The position numbers and the translations under genes were made by a program. 26,465 nt of DNA from JBBRQP01 sp038226175 (GTDB taxonomy: Bacteria; Cyanobacteriota; Cyanobacteriia; Gloeobacterales; Anthocerotibacteraceae), in the NCBI GenBank assembly GCA_038226175.1, contig JBBRQP010000038.1:1-26465 (forward strand), in the 5' to 3' direction. The notes beneath the pieces were generated by a model that saw only the letters and a list, made by a program, of their open reading frames with translations, was not told where the DNA came from and searched no databases. This document shows positions 7,630 to 14,085 of this stretch, one piece after another (positions within the stretch are counted from its first letter, which is position 1; every line of letters begins with the position of its first letter).

Positions 7630-8259
7630 CTACTTTTGGGTGTAAGGACAAGCTAAGCCGCCGCCAGCAATAACGACAAAGTCATCAAAGTCTTCGTCTT
7701 GCTTGGTGGTTTTGACAAGTAGGCTACCCGTGTCATTGAAGCGAATTAAGCTGCCGCCATTATCTAAGCCAGAAAAACCGCTTTCAAATAATGCACGACG
7801 GGCACCACCAGAGTTTTGGCTGTTGGTGGAGTACATGATGCCAGCGGGTTTACCCAAGTAGCTTGATTCCAAGAACAAAGTATACCGTTGGGTAGCCTTA
7901 AAAGTGTACTCAGAAACAGGCTGCGGCACAGCATTACCGGGTGTCCCCAAAAAGTCACGGGTTGTATCGGCTGCGCTGTCATCTTTGTAGTCCGAAGGAC
8001 GGAAAACATCGGCTTGCACATAGTTGTCGGCGGGCTTGGTTTCACTTAATAGGGGTGTTTTTTCGCCGCTATCGAGATTAATTACGCCAAAAACACCGAG
8101 ATAGGCGCCATGGGAGCGCACAAATTCAAAGTCTACAATCGTATCCACATCAAATTGAATACCATTGTTACCGAAGGTTTCGGTTGCTAGAGCTGGACGG
8201 GCTGCCATGGCTGTAGTAAGCAGCAGGGCAGCGGCAAAATAATTATGAGCAGTTTGCAT
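7630..8259 (-). CDS. Secreted protein of unknown function, 209 aa
   Basis: A signal peptide is clear (hydrophobic AAALLLTTAMAARPALA, cleavage near residue 25 before TETF). The mature protein of about 184 residues begins with NNGIQFDVDTIVDFEF, followed by SHGAYLGVFGVINLDSGEKT, and ends GGGLACPYTQK. It is rich in beta-type sequence and acidic residues and has only one Cys, close to the C-terminus. I recall cyanobacterial unknowns with a similar FEF..SHGAY...FGV.NL opening but no function. AGGAAG lies 9 bases before the ATG. The gene sits 34 bases after the preceding ORF and 21 before the TPR gene, so it should be part of the same transcript and may be a client or partner of these exported proteins. 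Confidence 0.75.
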   Translation of the reverse strand: MQTAHNYFAAALLLTTAMAARPALATETFGNNGIQFDVDTIVDFEFVRSHGAYLGVFGVINLDSGEKTPLLSETKPADNYVQADVFRPSDYKDDSAADTTRDFLGTPGNAVPQPVSEYTFKATQRYTLFLESSYLGKPAGIMYSTNSQNSGGARRALFESGFSGLDNGGSLIRFNDTGSLLVKTTKQDEDFDDFVVIAGGGLACPYTQK

Positions 8260-8293
8260 GTTCGTTCACTTCCTTAAAACACGAAGAGGGACA

Positions 8294-8692
8294 TTACCAA
8301 GTGGGGAAGCTGCTCCGAATTTGTGCAGCTTGGCCTGGATCAGCGCCGTTGAGTAAAGAATTTGCTTGACCTAGCAAACCATTCAGTTTGATGAGATCCG
8401 GGTTGACACAGACCGGGTCACGCGCAGCGCGCCCAAAATGCCGAGGCCCGAGATCGGCTTCTGAGGCTTGATACTTTTGGAACGCATCATCAATGCTCTT
8501 GGAAAGCTCGGGAATCAAGGAAGAACCCTTGCCAGAGACACCAGAAAAACCTGGATAGCTAGAAATTGTTGTTCCACTGGTATCTGACAGATTGACGCCA
8601 GAGACATCAGATAGATTAGAAGGCTGAGCTAAAACTGCCATCGGCGACAGAATAAGCAAACTTGCGAGACTAGGTAGCCATAACTTATGCAT
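8294..8692 (-). CDS. Small secreted protein of unknown function, 132 aa
   Basis: A typical signal peptide (LWLPSLASLLILSPMAVLA, cleavage after LAQ or ALA near residue 22) leads a mature chain with low-complexity Ser/Gly/Asp near the start (SDVSGVNLSDTSGTTISS), where the unit LSD(V/T)SG appears twice. An amphipathic helical part follows (SKSIDDAFQKYQASEADLG), then VCVNPDLIKLNGLLGQANSLL. It has a single Cys. I do not recognise the family. AGGAG stands 9 bases before the ATG. It is the second gene of the four-gene exported cluster, 26 bases after the barrel-like gene. Confidence 0.7.
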   Translation of the reverse strand: MHKLWLPSLASLLILSPMAVLAQPSNLSDVSGVNLSDTSGTTISSYPGFSGVSGKGSSLIPELSKSIDDAFQKYQASEADLGPRHFGRAARDPVCVNPDLIKLNGLLGQANSLLNGADPGQAAQIRSSFPTW

Positions 8693-8718
8693 CTGGGGGT
8701 TCTCCTAGGTAGAGAGTT

Positions 8719-9627
8719 TTAGAACTTGAAGGAAAAGCCTGTGCCGAGTACAAACCGAGAACCATTTAGCCCTTCACCTGCTAAGTCCCGCACACCCGGA
8801 GTAATATAAAAAGGAATTCCAGCAAACGGTACGAAAGACACCGCCGCTGCGAGATCCTGTCCTGTCCATTCCACAATGGCACTCACAGGCTGAGCAATCC
8901 GAAACGCTAGACTGCTAAATACCCCGACCCCGCCGTTGTTAAGCAAGATCGTAGGCACGGTGCGGTATTGACCATTACCGGCTCCCACAGTCAAGGCAAT
9001 CCGGCTAAACGGCGCATTGATATCATCTTGAGTACGGAAAATTTGTGTGGCAGCGGCGTAAAGCGAACCTGTAAAGTCATTGGTAAAGCCAGGAACCGTA
9101 TTACTTTGACCAATGTTGGCAAAGCCGTTATAACCCACAGCTACTGAGAGATCATCGGTAAAACGGTGGTGAATTTTGGCGTTAAAACCACCACTACCAA
9201 AAGGGCGGGTACGTCCATTGAGGCTCGCGGCGGTATAGGACAGTTCTAAACCTGCAACATCACGGGGGTCAAATAAGCCAATCCCAATCACCGCGCCAGC
9301 ATCAGAATCAGTTTGACTCGGGCGGATACGCGCTTGATAGGATAAGCCAAAAAAGCCTGTATTGTTAGCCGCACCAAATCCGGTTGGGTTGGCTAAGGTC
9401 AAAGCCGGAGAACCAAGATAAGGGTTAGAATCTTCCGACTGTTGCAGAGTCGTTAAACGACCTTGCAAAGTTTGGATATCATCACGACTCGGTGCAGTTG
9501 CTGGGGCTTGTGCGTGACAAGTAGCGGTAACGGCCAGCGCGAAGGCCAGCGTGCCAACTAAGCGACGTTGTACATGTGAATTTTGGTGGGGGACGGTGTC
9601 AACGCCACACCTTAGCGTTGCAATCAT
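8719..9627 (-). CDS. Probable outer-membrane beta-barrel protein
   Basis: 302 residues from the ATG at 9627, which has AAGGAG six bases upstream; the open frame continues to 9684 without a better start. An extended signal peptide (basic N-region, core LVGTLAFALAVTATCHAQA) is followed by a short helical linker (DDIQTLQGRLTTLQQSE). Then come alternating amphipathic strands such as FFGLSYQARI, AVIGIGLFD, DLSVAVGYNGFANI and SLAFRIAQPVSAIVEW. The protein ends GTGFSFKF, with the terminal Phe typical of substrates of the Omp85/BamA assembly machinery. The pattern matches uncharacterised cyanobacterial barrel proteins with a LTLANPTGFGA motif. It heads the exported-protein operon, so the downstream secreted and TPR proteins may act with it at the outer membrane. 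Confidence 0.72.
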   Translation of the reverse strand: MIATLRCGVDTVPHQNSHVQRRLVGTLAFALAVTATCHAQAPATAPSRDDIQTLQGRLTTLQQSEDSNPYLGSPALTLANPTGFGAANNTGFFGLSYQARIRPSQTDSDAGAVIGIGLFDPRDVAGLELSYTAASLNGRTRPFGSGGFNAKIHHRFTDDLSVAVGYNGFANIGQSNTVPGFTNDFTGSLYAAATQIFRTQDDINAPFSRIALTVGAGNGQYRTVPTILLNNGGVGVFSSLAFRIAQPVSAIVEWTGQDLAAAVSFVPFAGIPFYITPGVRDLAGEGLNGSRFVLGTGFSFKF

Positions 9628-9760
9628 GAAAATCTCCTTCTTGGACGGGCTACTGCCTACATCAGAATATACATATAGTTGCAAGAATTACCAGACTAAT
9701 CACTACCATTAACCGCAAATTTAGGAAAATGCGGTGTTTTTACTTATTAATTATCCTGAT
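9628..9760. other. Divergent spacer between barrel-protein operon and hsp20
   Basis: No gene is visible. The minus strand has an AT-rich TATATG/TATATT stretch around 9668-9680 that could supply a -10 for the exported-protein operon, but no matching -35 could be chosen with confidence. Confidence 0.35.
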
Positions 9761-9807
9761 TTGCGAGCACCTAAACCAATGGTCTATAATTGAGTTAGAT
9801 ACACTCA
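9761..9807 (+). promoter_or_regulatory. hsp20 promoter with palindrome over the start point
   Basis: TTGCGA (9761-9766), an 18-base spacer and a perfect TATAAT (9785-9790) form a strong sigma70-type promoter. Directly downstream TGAGT (9791-9795) and ACTCA (9803-9807) make an inverted repeat with a 7-base spacer over the expected transcription start. It could be an operator or a short 5' hairpin. It is not the CIRCE element (TTAGCACTC-N9-GAGTGCTAA). Confidence 0.6.
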
Positions 9808-9831
9808 AGTTAATTGAAGGAGATCGCAGCT

Positions 9832-10314
9832 ATGACAATGATTCGTTGGCAGCCCTTGCGAGAAGTTACCCTGTCGCGTCAGCAAATAAATCGCCTGTTT
9901 GCCGATGCTCTAGCGTCAGCAGAAACGACCAAGGCTCCTGTAACCTTTACCCCAGCAGTAGAATTGCGGGAGCAGCCAGAAGCCTATGTCCTCAGGGTTG
10001 CGCTACCTGGCGTACACCAAGAAGATGTTGATATCCAGGTCAGTGCTGAGGCTGTGGCGATCAGTGCCGAGCATCGCTTTGAAAAAACTGAGCAGCAAGA
10101 GACCGCCCAGCGCAGTGAGTTCCGCTATGGTAAATTTCTGCGTCAACTCGCCTTACCGGGCAAAATTGACCCTGATGCCGTGCAAGCGACCTCTCAAAAT
10201 GGCATCCTTACCCTGACCTTACCTAAGGCACAGCCGACACAAACCCGTAAAGTTCAGATTGTGACGGCAACAACGCCAACGTTGCCACAAGCTCAACCCG
10301 TTACTAACGACTAA
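9832..10314 (+). CDS. hsp20: Small heat-shock protein, Hsp20/alpha-crystallin family
   Basis: An ATP-independent chaperone that binds unfolding proteins and holds them for refolding. The 160 residues have an N-terminal arm (1-40), an alpha-crystallin domain (about 41-137) with PAVELREQPEAYVLRVALPG, VDIQVSAEAVAISAEH, the FRYGKFLRQLALPGKID strand pair and NGILTLTLPKA, then a C-terminal extension whose VQIV stands in the place of the usual I-x-I motif used for oligomer contacts. The ATG at 9832 follows AAGGAG by 9 bases; earlier in-frame starts lack such a site. It is monocistronic, with a strong promoter upstream and a strong terminator downstream. Single-gene heat-inducible expression is therefore likely, although no CIRCE site is seen. 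Confidence 0.93.
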   Translation: MTMIRWQPLREVTLSRQQINRLFADALASAETTKAPVTFTPAVELREQPEAYVLRVALPGVHQEDVDIQVSAEAVAISAEHRFEKTEQQETAQRSEFRYGKFLRQLALPGKIDPDAVQATSQNGILTLTLPKAQPTQTRKVQIVTATTPTLPQAQPVTND

Positions 10315-10348
10315 GTTACCGCAGCGTCGTTGAGGCTTGAGCCATAGG

Positions 10349-10378
10349 TTACCCCTCTTTTATGAGGGGTAATTTTTT
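10349..10378 (+). terminator. Intrinsic terminator of hsp20
   Basis: TTACCCCTC (10349-10357) and GAGGGGTAA (10364-10372) form a perfect 9-bp stem with a TTTTAT loop, followed by a T tract to 10378. It lies 35 bases after the hsp20 stop and separates it from the convergent nadD-like gene. Confidence 0.9.
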
Positions 10379-10392
10379 AGGCGGCTGAGTAA

Positions 10393-10983
10393 TTAGTTGT
10401 GGATGTTAAGGTACAAATTTTCTTGGTGGATATAGGTTAATACCTCAGGAATTAGTCCTGCTGCTTGATGCTCGGTATTGAGCTGGTGACGAATTTCGTG
10501 ACTTGCATAAGGAGGAATATCCCCCGTTAGTGAATGTACGGGTAAACCTTGTAGAGCCGTGAGATCACTGTGTTGCCCAGCGCGCGCTACTTCCACAAAC
10601 CCGTTAATTCTGGCAATGAGCATATCGACGGCGGCCCATTGGTTGACTTGTTTGAGGGCATCGCTCCCTAGGGCGACCCAGAGTTGGTGTTGTGGGTATA
10701 AATAATGAATAATGGCTACGCTTTCCGCTGTCCAAGGACTACTAAATTCTGGTCGATGCAGGATACAGGGCGAATTGAGGGCGTGAGTGGTGAGCGCTAC
10801 CATGGCTTGGCGATGGGCTAACGGCATACCAGGTTTACTTTTTAGGGGATTATCAACGGCCCAGACCCAGACTTGGTCATAATATTCGCTCAATAATTTC
10901 ATGACCAAACTATGACCCCAATGGGGCGGGTCAGCGCTCAAACCATATAAAGCAACAGTTAATGGCACGGGAGTAATCCTCAC
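10393..10983 (-). CDS. nadD: Nicotinate-nucleotide adenylyltransferase family protein (NadD-like)
   Basis: Transfers AMP from ATP to nicotinate mononucleotide in NAD synthesis. The nucleotidyltransferase alpha/beta-phosphodiesterase signature is present near the start as GLSADPPHWGH, with the two His of the HxGH motif at about residues 21 and 24 of the longer form. WVALGSDALKQVNQW is the usual mid-protein GSD segment, and ASHEIRHQL stands where the ISST.IR motif is expected. The S-S-T part is degenerate (Y-A-S-H), as in several cyanobacterial versions. Two GTG starts are possible: 10983, and 10968 with GAGG nine bases upstream; the longer form is listed. It lies downstream of the small-ORF terminator on the same strand, so it needs its own promoter or read-through. 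Confidence 0.82.
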   Translation of the reverse strand: MRITPVPLTVALYGLSADPPHWGHSLVMKLLSEYYDQVWVWAVDNPLKSKPGMPLAHRQAMVALTTHALNSPCILHRPEFSSPWTAESVAIIHYLYPQHQLWVALGSDALKQVNQWAAVDMLIARINGFVEVARAGQHSDLTALQGLPVHSLTGDIPPYASHEIRHQLNTEHQAAGLIPEVLTYIHQENLYLNIHN

Positions 10984-10994
10984 CCAAATTCCCC

Positions 10995-11031
10995 AAAAAA
11001 ACCATCCGCCCCTACGTCAATGTAGAGGCGG
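10995..11031 (-). terminator. Intrinsic terminator of the small transcript
   Basis: On the minus strand CCGCCTCTAC pairs with GTAGGGGCGG over 10 bp (one T-G wobble) around a 6-base loop, followed after ATGG by seven T. It is a strong Rho-independent design and lies about 50 bases after the stop of the 25-residue ORF and just before the NadD-like start. Confidence 0.85.
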
Positions 11032-11078
11032 TCCGGTCGGGTATGATTACCCCAGTCTAACTGCCAGTTTCGCGTTCG

Positions 11079-11156
11079 TTACCGAGCGAGAACATCTGGC
11101 GCACAGTTGACAATGGGTTCACGTGTACCCAAGTATGTACTACTACCGTCGGCCAT
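11079..11156 (-). CDS. Candidate small protein, 25 aa
   Basis: An ORF of 25 codons beginning MADGSSTYLG and ending APDVLAR, with one Cys (residue 18) and no membrane segment. It is preceded by AGAGGAGG at a spacing of 8 bases, the strongest ribosome site in the window, by a good promoter at 11210-11237, and is followed by a strong terminator at 10995-11031. All the parts of a one-gene transcript of about 210 bases are therefore present between purA and the NadD-like gene. I do not recognise the peptide. It may be a real small protein, a leader peptide, or an accidental frame in a small regulatory RNA. The ordered set of signals makes a transcribed unit likely even if the peptide is not the active product. 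Confidence 0.55.
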   Translation of the reverse strand: MADGSSTYLGTREPIVNCAPDVLAR

Positions 11157-11209
11157 GTGCACCACCTCCTCTTTCCTAATTGGTTTTGAGCTGTAAGGTA
11201 ACTCTATCA

Positions 11210-11237
11210 AGTATACCTATAAGATTTGGGATGGCAA
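11210..11237 (-). promoter_or_regulatory. Promoter of the small transcript
   Basis: Minus-strand TTGCCA (11237-11232), a 16-base spacer and TATACT (11215-11210) fit the sigma70 consensus. Transcription should begin near 11203, about 47 bases before the ATG of the 25-residue ORF and directly after the purA stop. Confidence 0.65.
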
Positions 11238-11256
11238 GACCTTGACGAAATCAAGT

Positions 11257-12594
11257 TTATGGGCATAGAGGATGATCGGCTTCCTCAGTCAAGAGGGCGC
11301 GTTTCGGGCCATGAATAGGGTCTTCAACGATGATCGTTTGCCCCCGTTCGGCACCCAAAGAAACAATCGCGATCGGTGTGTTCGTCTCTTTAGCCAAAAA
11401 CTGCAAGTAATGTAGTGCTGCTTCGGGCAAATCTTCTAGAGTCTTGCAGCCAGAAGTTGATTGTTGCCAGCCAGGTAGAGTTTTATAAAGAGGAATGCAT
11501 TTTGCCAAGATCCGACTATCGCCAGGAAAGTCCGTAATGATCTTGCCGTCACAACTATAGGCAATACAGACGTTGATTTCGCTGAGATGGTCAAGGACAT
11601 CGAGTTTGGTCACCGCCAAGCAATCTAAGCCATTGGTCTGCACTGCATAGCGACCGATCACAGCATCAAACCACCCACAGCGACGAGGACGGCCTGTAGT
11701 AGTGCCAAATTCAGCCCCCACTGTGCCTAGGTGTTGCCCAATTTCGTCAGTTAGCTCCGTCGGAAAAGGCCCTTCTCCAACGCGGGTGGTATAGGCTTTG
11801 GCAACACCAATAACCCGGTCAATCGTAGTTGGGCCTACACCCGCTCCGATACAGGCACCGCCAGCCACAGGATTAGAACTTGTGACGTAGGGATAGGTGC
11901 CGTGATCGAGGTCAAGTAGCGTTCCTTGAGCCCCCTCAAAGAGAATGTTTTTGCGTTCACGAGTCGCGCTAGCCAAAAATAGCCCCGTATCTCGGACATG
12001 GGAACGCAAACGATCAGCGTAGGCTAGATAGGCTGCAATAATCGGCTCTGGATCAAGGGCAGGCAAATCGTAGAGCTTTTCAAGTAAGACATTTTTGTAA
12101 GGGATGATCCAGGCCAATTTTTCGGTCAAACCTGCGGGATCCATCAAATCCAAAATCCGTACCCCGATACGACTTGATTTATCGGCATAGGTCGGGCCGA
12201 TACCACGCCCGGTTGTGCCAAGACGATGCTTGCCCCGGCGCTCTTCTTCTGCTTGATCAATCAACCGATGGTAGGGCATCGTGACATGGGCATTTTGGGA
12301 GATATACAGGTTGTCGGTGCTAACGCCTAGCGTATCCAAAAAATCTAGTTCTTTAATTAGCGCCTGCGGGTCAACGACGGTTCCAGCGGCAATAATACAC
12401 TGGGTCTCAGGATACAGAATGCCTGAAGGGATGAGATGCAACTTAAAAGTTTTATCGCCGACAACCACCGTGTGTCCGGCATTGACACCCCCCTGATAGC
12501 GCACCACCACATCGGCAGAATGACTCAGTAAGTCGGTGATTTTGCCTTTTCCTTCATCGCCCCATTGGGCTCCGACAACGACTACATTAGCCAA
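11257..12594 (-). CDS. purA: Adenylosuccinate synthetase
   Basis: Joins IMP and aspartate using GTP, the first committed step from IMP to AMP. With the TTG start at 12594 the protein has 445 residues and opens MANVVVVGAQWGDEGKGK. This places the catalytic Asp at 13 and the catalytic His at 41 (VNAGHT), as in E. coli PurA. Other family signatures are LGTTGRGIGPTYADK, FEGAQGTLLDLDHGTYPYVT and TTGRPRRCGWFDAV. An in-frame GTG at 12621 would add nine residues not found in the family. The ribosome site is GAGG eleven bases before the TTG, and it can pair with CCTC just downstream in a small hairpin. Its promoter lies in the 75-base gap after psbV2, and a small transcript starts immediately behind it. 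Confidence 0.95.
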   Translation of the reverse strand: MANVVVVGAQWGDEGKGKITDLLSHSADVVVRYQGGVNAGHTVVVGDKTFKLHLIPSGILYPETQCIIAAGTVVDPQALIKELDFLDTLGVSTDNLYISQNAHVTMPYHRLIDQAEEERRGKHRLGTTGRGIGPTYADKSSRIGVRILDLMDPAGLTEKLAWIIPYKNVLLEKLYDLPALDPEPIIAAYLAYADRLRSHVRDTGLFLASATRERKNILFEGAQGTLLDLDHGTYPYVTSSNPVAGGACIGAGVGPTTIDRVIGVAKAYTTRVGEGPFPTELTDEIGQHLGTVGAEFGTTTGRPRRCGWFDAVIGRYAVQTNGLDCLAVTKLDVLDHLSEINVCIAYSCDGKIITDFPGDSRILAKCIPLYKTLPGWQQSTSGCKTLEDLPEAALHYLQFLAKETNTPIAIVSLGAERGQTIIVEDPIHGPKRALLTEEADHPLCP

Positions 12595-12628
12595 GAGGAG
12601 GTATCCCTCGCTACACCACAAGTAAACA

Positions 12629-12658
12629 AAGATAACGCTTTTGGACTAGATTTGTCAA
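12629..12658 (-). promoter_or_regulatory. Candidate purA promoter
   Basis: A perfect TTGACA (12658-12653 on the minus strand), an 18-base spacer and TATCTT (12634-12629) lie in the psbV2-purA gap. Transcription would begin near 12622, about 28 bases before the TTG start of purA. The -10 matches consensus at only four positions. Confidence 0.5.
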
Positions 12659-12669
12659 ATTGATAACTC

Positions 12670-13155
12670 TTATTCATCAGGGGTCTGGGTTGCCCAACCC
12701 TTGGCGCGGTCGGCAGCACGCAAAATAAAGGCACCTAGTTTATCTAAATCATCGGCTTTGAGAAAATCAGCGGGACGGCAGGTGGGACTCAGTTCTTTGC
12801 CGTTGTAGGTACGCGGAGCTTTCATAAAAGTCACCAACGCTACTAGATTATCTCGGGGCGGCGTCGCCTGCTTGAGATCGATACTTGAGAGCGAAATCGT
12901 CGGGCTTTGCAGGGAATTGCCGCCCACATGACAATTGATACAATTATCTTCAAATAGTGTTTTACCTTCGGTAATTTCTTGAGGGCTAAAAAGTACGGTT
13001 TGCCCCTGAGCATTAAGGGGAATTTCAATGGGTTTGACCACTTGTAGATACTGTAAGACATAGCGATCCGGCTTAGTGGCGGTGCTCAATGATCCGGAGC
13101 AGGCCACCAAGAGTACCCCCCCAAGGGCTAAAGTAAAAAAGTTTGTAATTTTCAC
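12670..13155 (-). CDS. psbV2: Lipoprotein c-type cytochrome, PsbV2-like
   Basis: A 161-residue relative of photosystem II cytochrome c550. A lipobox (LLVAC, C19) ends the signal peptide, so it should be lipid-anchored on the lumen/periplasm side. The c550 pattern follows: PIEIPLNAQGQTV, the heme site CINCH (72-76) followed by VGG, ATPPRDNLVALVTFMKAPRTYNG, and PTCRPADFL. In PsbV the last segment reads HPSLRSADIF and its His is the sixth heme ligand. Here that His is absent and a Cys (C126) lies close by. The crystal structure of Thermosynechococcus PsbV2 showed His/Cys ligation, which supports a PsbV2 assignment. The GTG start abuts the psbV stop without a gap, so translation is coupled. Its role beside c550 is not settled in the literature I know. 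Confidence 0.8.
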   Translation of the reverse strand: MKITNFFTLALGGVLLVACSGSLSTATKPDRYVLQYLQVVKPIEIPLNAQGQTVLFSPQEITEGKTLFEDNCINCHVGGNSLQSPTISLSSIDLKQATPPRDNLVALVTFMKAPRTYNGKELSPTCRPADFLKADDLDKLGAFILRAADRAKGWATQTPDE

Positions 13156-13686
13156 CTAGCGCACATCCTTGCCTTTACCCCAGCTCGGATTAAAGTTGGC
13201 TTCTTTGAGCAAGTGAGCGGCGATCAAGTCGAGTTTGGTGTCATCGAGACGATCCCCGGTGTCGGAGCTATATTTGGGATGGCGGCCTTGGTCGTAGAGG
13301 TTTTGGGTGCCGTCATAGGTAAGAGGTTTTTTCATATAAGCGACCAACGTCTCAATATTATCCAGAGGCGGGGTCGCACCTTTGAGTTGGGCTAGTGAAA
13401 GATTAATTTCATTGACCTTATAGGTGCCGTAAGTTTGACCGCCCACATGACAGCGGCTGCATTGGGTTTTGAAGAGTCCTGCACCCTGCTTCATCTCAAT
13501 ACGGCTAAATTCTTTTTTGGCACCTTGGAGATCACCCTTGGCGACAAAAGCGACATCACTGGCGGGGGTTGCCGGGGTCGCAGCGGATTGATCCGAAGGA
13601 CTACTCGAACATGCTGTTACGGTCATCACAACCGCCGTCAGCCATAACATTTTTTCCATGCCCATTTTGACCGCTATTGCCTTCAC
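13156..13686 (-). CDS. psbV: Cytochrome c550-like protein with lipobox (PsbV)
   Basis: An extrinsic cytochrome of the photosystem II oxygen-evolving side, in the lumen or, in thylakoid-less species, the periplasm. From the GTG at 13686 it has 176 residues. A lipobox (VTAC, C26) would give a lipidated N-terminus, whereas most PsbV proteins are cleaved by ordinary signal peptidase. The heme motif CSRCH (76-80) with VGG is followed by LKGATPPLDNIETLVAYMKK, PLTYDG, the second ligand His (H136 in GRHPKYSSDTGD) and a C-terminal WGKGKDVR that parallels the WGGGK-type end of PsbV. The start overlaps the upstream stop as GTGA and has AGGAG seven bases upstream; the frame open to 13800 is not needed. 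It is coupled to psbV2 behind it. Confidence 0.83.
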   Translation of the reverse strand: MKAIAVKMGMEKMLWLTAVVMTVTACSSSPSDQSAATPATPASDVAFVAKGDLQGAKKEFSRIEMKQGAGLFKTQCSRCHVGGQTYGTYKVNEINLSLAQLKGATPPLDNIETLVAYMKKPLTYDGTQNLYDQGRHPKYSSDTGDRLDDTKLDLIAAHLLKEANFNPSWGKGKDVR

Positions 13687-13871
13687 ACCTGTTCTCCTGT
13701 AGTTCCCTGCGCCTGTATAGCCAGGATAATACGCTTGGCATCTTCCAGAGCGAGTTGGGATTGGGGACTGCGATAAGGAATGCCCATTTGATCGCACCAA
13801 GCCAACACCTGCTCAGTAGTCAGATGATAATCTTCGGCTAAATCGGCAATCGAGATGTCAGCGAACCCCAT
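13683..13871 (-). CDS. Small IF2N-like helical protein, 62 aa
   Basis: A short protein beginning MGFADISIADLAEDYHLTTE, followed by QVLAWCDQMGIPYRSPQSQL and ALEDAKRIILAIQAQ. The pattern [IV]..LA..Y.L....V...C..[ML]GI.Y......L...DA..II resembles the small helical IF2N/MerR-like domain found at the N-terminus of translation factor IF-2. I recall stand-alone cyanobacterial proteins with nearly this sequence annotated only by that similarity. Such domains bind nucleic acid or act as protein-protein modules, so a regulatory role is possible but not shown. AGAGG stands 6 bases before the ATG. It is the first gene of the psbV-psbV2 unit, and its TGA stop is contained in the psbV GTGA overlap. Confidence 0.7.
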   Translation of the reverse strand: MGFADISIADLAEDYHLTTEQVLAWCDQMGIPYRSPQSQLALEDAKRIILAIQAQGTTGEQV

Positions 13872-13947
13872 GGCTACCTCTGGATCACCGACTATTTTGC
13901 CACAGAACGTGAGGTTAGAACCGTCAAACCTTGGGCTCGTCTAAAAT

Positions 13948-13969
13948 ATTCACAAACAGTTGGGTGAAT
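13948..13969. promoter_or_regulatory. Palindrome in the psbV / zinc-ribbon divergent region
   Basis: ATTCAC and GTGAAT, separated by 10 bases, form a 22-base dyad. Half-site centres lie about 16 bases apart, the kind of site bound by a dimeric regulator. It lies about 80 bases upstream of the small IF2N-like gene. No family of regulator can be named. Confidence 0.28.
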
Positions 13970-14085
13970 TTGGTAAAACTAGTGCCGGTTCGTCATAATC
14001 TTGTGTTTTTTGTGGTTAGAGCAATATTTGGTGAAGGATCAACTAACTTTTTGAAAAAAAATTGGTTATTTAGGGGGTATAGCTC

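Noticed and set aside
9791..9807. CIRCE element for HrcA at hsp20
   Set aside because: The arms are only five bases (TGAGT/ACTCA) with a 7-base spacer; the TTAGCACTC-N9-GAGTGCTAA consensus is not met.
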